From contig CACWOS010000004.1 of the NCBI GenBank assembly GCA_902762565.1, positions 36,511-100,510 of the forward strand: 64,000 bases of DNA, read 5' to 3'. Made by a program: the position numbers and the translations under genes. The notes under the pieces are model-generated. The model had not been told where the DNA came from and searched no databases. It saw nothing but the letters and a program-made list of their open reading frames with translations. Shown piece by piece: positions 61,853-64,000 of this stretch. Positions within the stretch are counted from its first letter, which is position 1, and the number at the start of each line of letters is the position of its first letter. This DNA is from an uncultured Prevotellaceae bacterium. GTDB taxonomy: Bacteria > Bacteroidota > Bacteroidia > Bacteroidales > Bacteroidaceae.

Positions 61853-62179
61853 ATGTCTATGGGAGACGATAAACGAGCACAAATCATCAGTCTGATTCGC
61901 GATACAATCCGAGCATCAGAGCCAACAGCGCAAATCATTCTCTATGGTTCGCGTGCACGTGGCGATGCTCGTGAGGACAGCGATTGGGACGTTTTGGCTA
62001 TAGTTGACAAGCCACGTCTTACTTTAAAAGATCGTAGCAATCTTCAGTATCCAATATGGGATAAAGGACTCGAGTTAGGTGAAGAAATCAACGTTTTTCC
62101 TTATACTCGTAAACAGTGGGAAGATGGGCCCCTTACGCTTTTCAAACACAATGTTATGACAGAGGGTATTGCAATATGA
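61853..62179 (+). CDS. MNT-type nucleotidyltransferase-domain protein
   Basis: A 108-aa minimal nucleotidyltransferase from ATG 61853 or 61859 (MGDDKRAQIISLIRDTIRAS). The Pol-beta-type motif is IILYGSRARGDAREDSDWDV, with two Asp metal ligands, and a third Asp/Glu is expected in LGEEINVFPYT. Its stop overlaps the HEPN gene start (ATGA). MNT proteins act as antitoxins to HEPN partners, in some cases by AMPylating them. The short palindrome over the promoter fits self-regulation. Confidence 0.9.
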   Translation: MSMGDDKRAQIISLIRDTIRASEPTAQIILYGSRARGDAREDSDWDVLAIVDKPRLTLKDRSNLQYPIWDKGLELGEEINVFPYTRKQWEDGPLTLFKHNVMTEGIAI

Positions 62180-62574
62180 GTCTAGATAATGAAAGTAGAG
62201 AGGCTATGATAGCCTATCGTCAGGAAAAGGCAGATGTTGCACTTGACGATGCCCTTTTCCTAACTGATGCAGGACGATATAATCTTGCAGCAAACAGGTT
62301 GTATTATGCCTTGTACTACGCAGCCTCTGCTTTGCTATTAAGCAAAGGTATTGCTACCAAGCGTCATTCTGGGTTAATTACCCAGATGCATTTGAATTTT
62401 GTCAAGACAGGTATTCTGACAATTGAAGAAGGGTCTTTGTTTAAAGTGATGTTCGAACTTCGTCACGAAGGCGATTATGAAGACTTTATTGATGTAGAAC
62501 GTGCGGACATCGAAGAATACATCCCGCAAGTAAAAGAACTTGTCGACAAATTGAAGAATCTTATAGAGAAGTAA
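62176..62574 (+). CDS. HEPN-domain protein (partner of the MNT protein)
   Basis: A 132-aa all-alpha protein from MSLDNESREAMIAYRQEKAD at 62176; the frame is open upstream inside the MNT gene. The core is DAGRYNLAANRLYYALYYAA and SALLLSKGIATKRHSGLI, then VMFELRHEGDYEDFIDVER, typical of HEPN (PF05168) proteins. The classical RNase motif R-x4-6-H is not evident, so toxicity by RNA cleavage is uncertain. The pair has the order MNT then HEPN with a 4-nt overlap. Confidence 0.88.
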   Translation: MSLDNESREAMIAYRQEKADVALDDALFLTDAGRYNLAANRLYYALYYAASALLLSKGIATKRHSGLITQMHLNFVKTGILTIEEGSLFKVMFELRHEGDYEDFIDVERADIEEYIPQVKELVDKLKNLIEK

Positions 62575-62852
62575 TGTAATAATGTATAACCCTTTAAAAC
62601 GAAATGCCGATGACATAGAAACAGAACGAAAGTAACGCTACGACCTGATTGTGAGGCTCAGTCTCACGAGGTCACAGAGAGAATTATTACCAATTTATTA
62701 TTAACTTACAGATTAGCGTTTCTGTTCGTACTTATACATAGATATTGAGCTTTTGCTCTTGTTCTTTGAATTCGAATACCGCCAAACATTCATCGCAAAA
62801 TAGAGTGCTAATAATCAACGAATAGTTACGCCTTTTTAATTTCAATAAAACT

Positions 62853-63506
62853 ATGAATAATAAACTTTATGCAATTTCCGCTGCCACAGTGGCAGTGATG
62901 ATTTTTTTGTCTTTTGTTTCGTGTGGGGGAGACGATTCTGCCGATAAGGAAGATAGCAACAACAACGTCATCCGAACGCAATGCTCGTCCTGCAATGGTA
63001 CGGGCACTCGTCAGTGTGTTGATTGTAACAATAAGGGTGTTTGTACATGGTGTCATGGCGACGGCACTTGTGACACGTGTAACGGGTCGGGATGGATTGA
63101 TTTAGGAGGTGATTTTTCTATAAGGCAACGATGTGGCCACTATAAAGAAGTTTGGACGGGCAATACTTGGTATATCAGCGACAAGTGTCAGTGCTATAAT
63201 TCGGGCAAGTGCGCTGGTTGCAATGGTGAAAGCGGCAAGAAGTGCAGCAATTGCGGTGGAAAGGGCTACACAGAAACAACTGCAGGTGGTAGCGGCAGTG
63301 GCAACTCTACTTGCTGGAAGTGTTATGGTACAGGCAAGTGCTCCGATTGTGGCGGCACGGGTAAGTGTTCTTGGTGTGGCGGTACGGGATGGTCGACAGG
63401 AGGGTACGAATGCCAGCAATGCGGAAGGTATTCTGCCAACGGCAAGTGTCCGACTTGCTGGGGGAATGGCAGTTGTACGGAGTGTGGTGGAGACGGGAAG
63501 TTATAG
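62853..63506 (+). CDS. Lipoprotein with many CxxC motifs (DnaJ zinc-finger-like)
   Basis: A 217-aa protein. The signal peptide AATVAVMIFLSFVSCGGDDS carries a lipobox at SFVSC. The mature part has about a dozen CxxC pairs, many in the CxxCxGxG form of the DnaJ cysteine-rich domain (CSSCNGTGTRQCVDCNNKG, CWKCYGTGKCSDCGGTGKC, CPTCWGNGSCTECGGDG). They are grouped before and after a Trp/Tyr-rich insert (GHYKEVWTGNTWYISDKCQ). There is no J-domain. Export of so many paired cysteines suggests a structural zinc- or disulfide-rich surface protein. Function unknown. Confidence 0.85.
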   Translation: MNNKLYAISAATVAVMIFLSFVSCGGDDSADKEDSNNNVIRTQCSSCNGTGTRQCVDCNNKGVCTWCHGDGTCDTCNGSGWIDLGGDFSIRQRCGHYKEVWTGNTWYISDKCQCYNSGKCAGCNGESGKKCSNCGGKGYTETTAGGSGSGNSTCWKCYGTGKCSDCGGTGKCSWCGGTGWSTGGYECQQCGRYSANGKCPTCWGNGSCTECGGDGKL

Positions 63507-63555
63507 TTTTCGTTAATTATTGGGGTCGGAGAAGGTGATTATTTCTGTTTGGTAC

Positions 63556-63606
63556 ACAAGTTTATGACCACAAACTTGTATACTTCGGAAATAATGCGTA
63601 AATTTG
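63556..63606 (+). promoter_or_regulatory. Promoter with inverted repeat before the last lipoprotein gene
   Basis: TTG at 63576-63578 and TAAATTTG at 63599-63606 (20 nt spacing). An 8-bp perfect inverted repeat ACAAGTTT-N8-AAACTTGT (63556-63579) overlaps the -33 element, so a regulator may bind there. Confidence 0.55.
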
Positions 63607-63663
63607 CGGTCAGAAAACAATTAACAGGAAGTTATACTCTTTTAAAACGAATCAAATAGTAAT

Positions 63664-63906
63664 ATGAAAGCCATGAAATTGTGGAGAAACATCCTCGTGA
63701 TGATTGCTGCCATGCTCTCCCTCGCCTCTTGCGACAACAACGACAAAAAGGATGGTAACTGGGACTCTATGATGTGGGAGGCCGAAGTGCAGATACAAAA
63801 GACTGACGGAATCTATCATATCCCCACTGATGGAGGCACGATTACGTTTACATGCCGCAACTATTCGGCCCCGTGGATAGAGAATGCAGAGTCTGGAGGA
63901 AAGTAA
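63664..63906 (+). CDS. Small lipoprotein, possibly frameshifted
   Basis: An 80-aa frame with signal peptide MKLWRNILVMIAAMLSLASC (lipobox LASC) and a mature part DGIYHIPTDGGTITFTCRN that resembles the start of a BACON-like beta-sandwich. It stops at 63904. In the -1 frame from 63900 a further 31 codons are open (KVSVSDVTPCKINDD) to a stop at 63993. The protein may therefore have lost its reading frame, or really end early. Confidence 0.6.
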   Translation: MKAMKLWRNILVMIAAMLSLASCDNNDKKDGNWDSMMWEAEVQIQKTDGIYHIPTDGGTITFTCRNYSAPWIENAESGGK

Positions 63907-64000
63907 GCGTCTCTGATGTTACGCCTTGCAAAATCAATGACGATTGTTTACATTGTTGCCCATCTGTCAGGCAACAGTTCACGGTACTTGCTTAATGGTG

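Noticed and set aside
62581-62850. Possible RNA gene in the gap after the HEPN gene
   Set aside because: Only a small hairpin (GTGAG...CTCAC near 62653) is visible; no promoter-terminator pair or tRNA-like fold.

Overview
The window looks like a chromosomal segment of a Bacteroidales bacterium, most likely Prevotellaceae. The evidence is internal. Many genes are preceded by the Bacteroidota promoter form (TTTG or TTG, about 19-22 nt, then TAnnTTTG). Ribosome binding sites are mostly absent. There is a BspA-like leucine-rich-repeat protein, Prevotella-type C-terminal anchors of secreted proteins, a PorZ-like type IX secretion protein, and a three-gene sdhC-A-B fumarate reductase/succinate dehydrogenase cluster. 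No rRNA, tRNA, CRISPR or prophage was recognised.

Layout. 1-5.3 kb, minus strand: GH3-like protein, then acpP-fabF-rnc and pdxB. 5.4-9.3 kb, plus: DUF4254 protein, GT9 glycosyltransferase, rubredoxin, ychF, lgt. 9.4-11.5 kb: an accessory cassette (lipoprotein, small ORF, RAYT transposase) bracketed by two inverted copies of a double-hairpin repeat. 11.5-17.3 kb: mutS, a broken RAYT fused to a Rossmann-like domain, and a secreted protein. 17.9-28.2 kb: leuS-yitT-rdgB, then porZ and three overlapping, visibly AT-richer genes for surface glycan or lipid A decoration. 28.3-31.5 kb: nadA, a DnaA-box cluster that looks like a replication origin, a TrmH-type methyltransferase and an AAA ATPase. 31.8-37.5 kb: BspA-like protein with a small unknown gene, a highly structured minus-strand RNA region, and an IS110 element with a recognisable bridge RNA, inserted in a MITE-like inverted repeat. 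37.5-51.9 kb: SNF2 helicase, polA, polyprenyl synthase, deoC, MazG-like, dtd, uvrC, apt, mnmG, FucI-like protein; two parS sites flank apt. 52-64 kb: sdhC, a doubly deleted sdhA, sdhB, cytidylate kinase-like gene, two further decayed genes, two EamA transporters around an M64 peptidase, an MNT-HEPN pair, a CxxC-rich lipoprotein and a final small lipoprotein.

The most notable signals are: (1) the IS110 bridge RNA, whose loops carry sequences matching the flanking target and one end of the element, so its ends and insertion site can be deduced; (2) the structured RNA region at 35.3-35.6 kb behind a consensus promoter; (3) the DnaA-box cluster at 29.5-29.7 kb together with parS sites at 48.1 and 48.7 kb, suggesting the window covers or lies near oriC; (4) heptanucleotide tandem arrays, often as inverted pairs, that also invade coding sequence; (5) two fused RAYT copies, both broken; (6) an sdhA gene that lost both FAD-contact segments.
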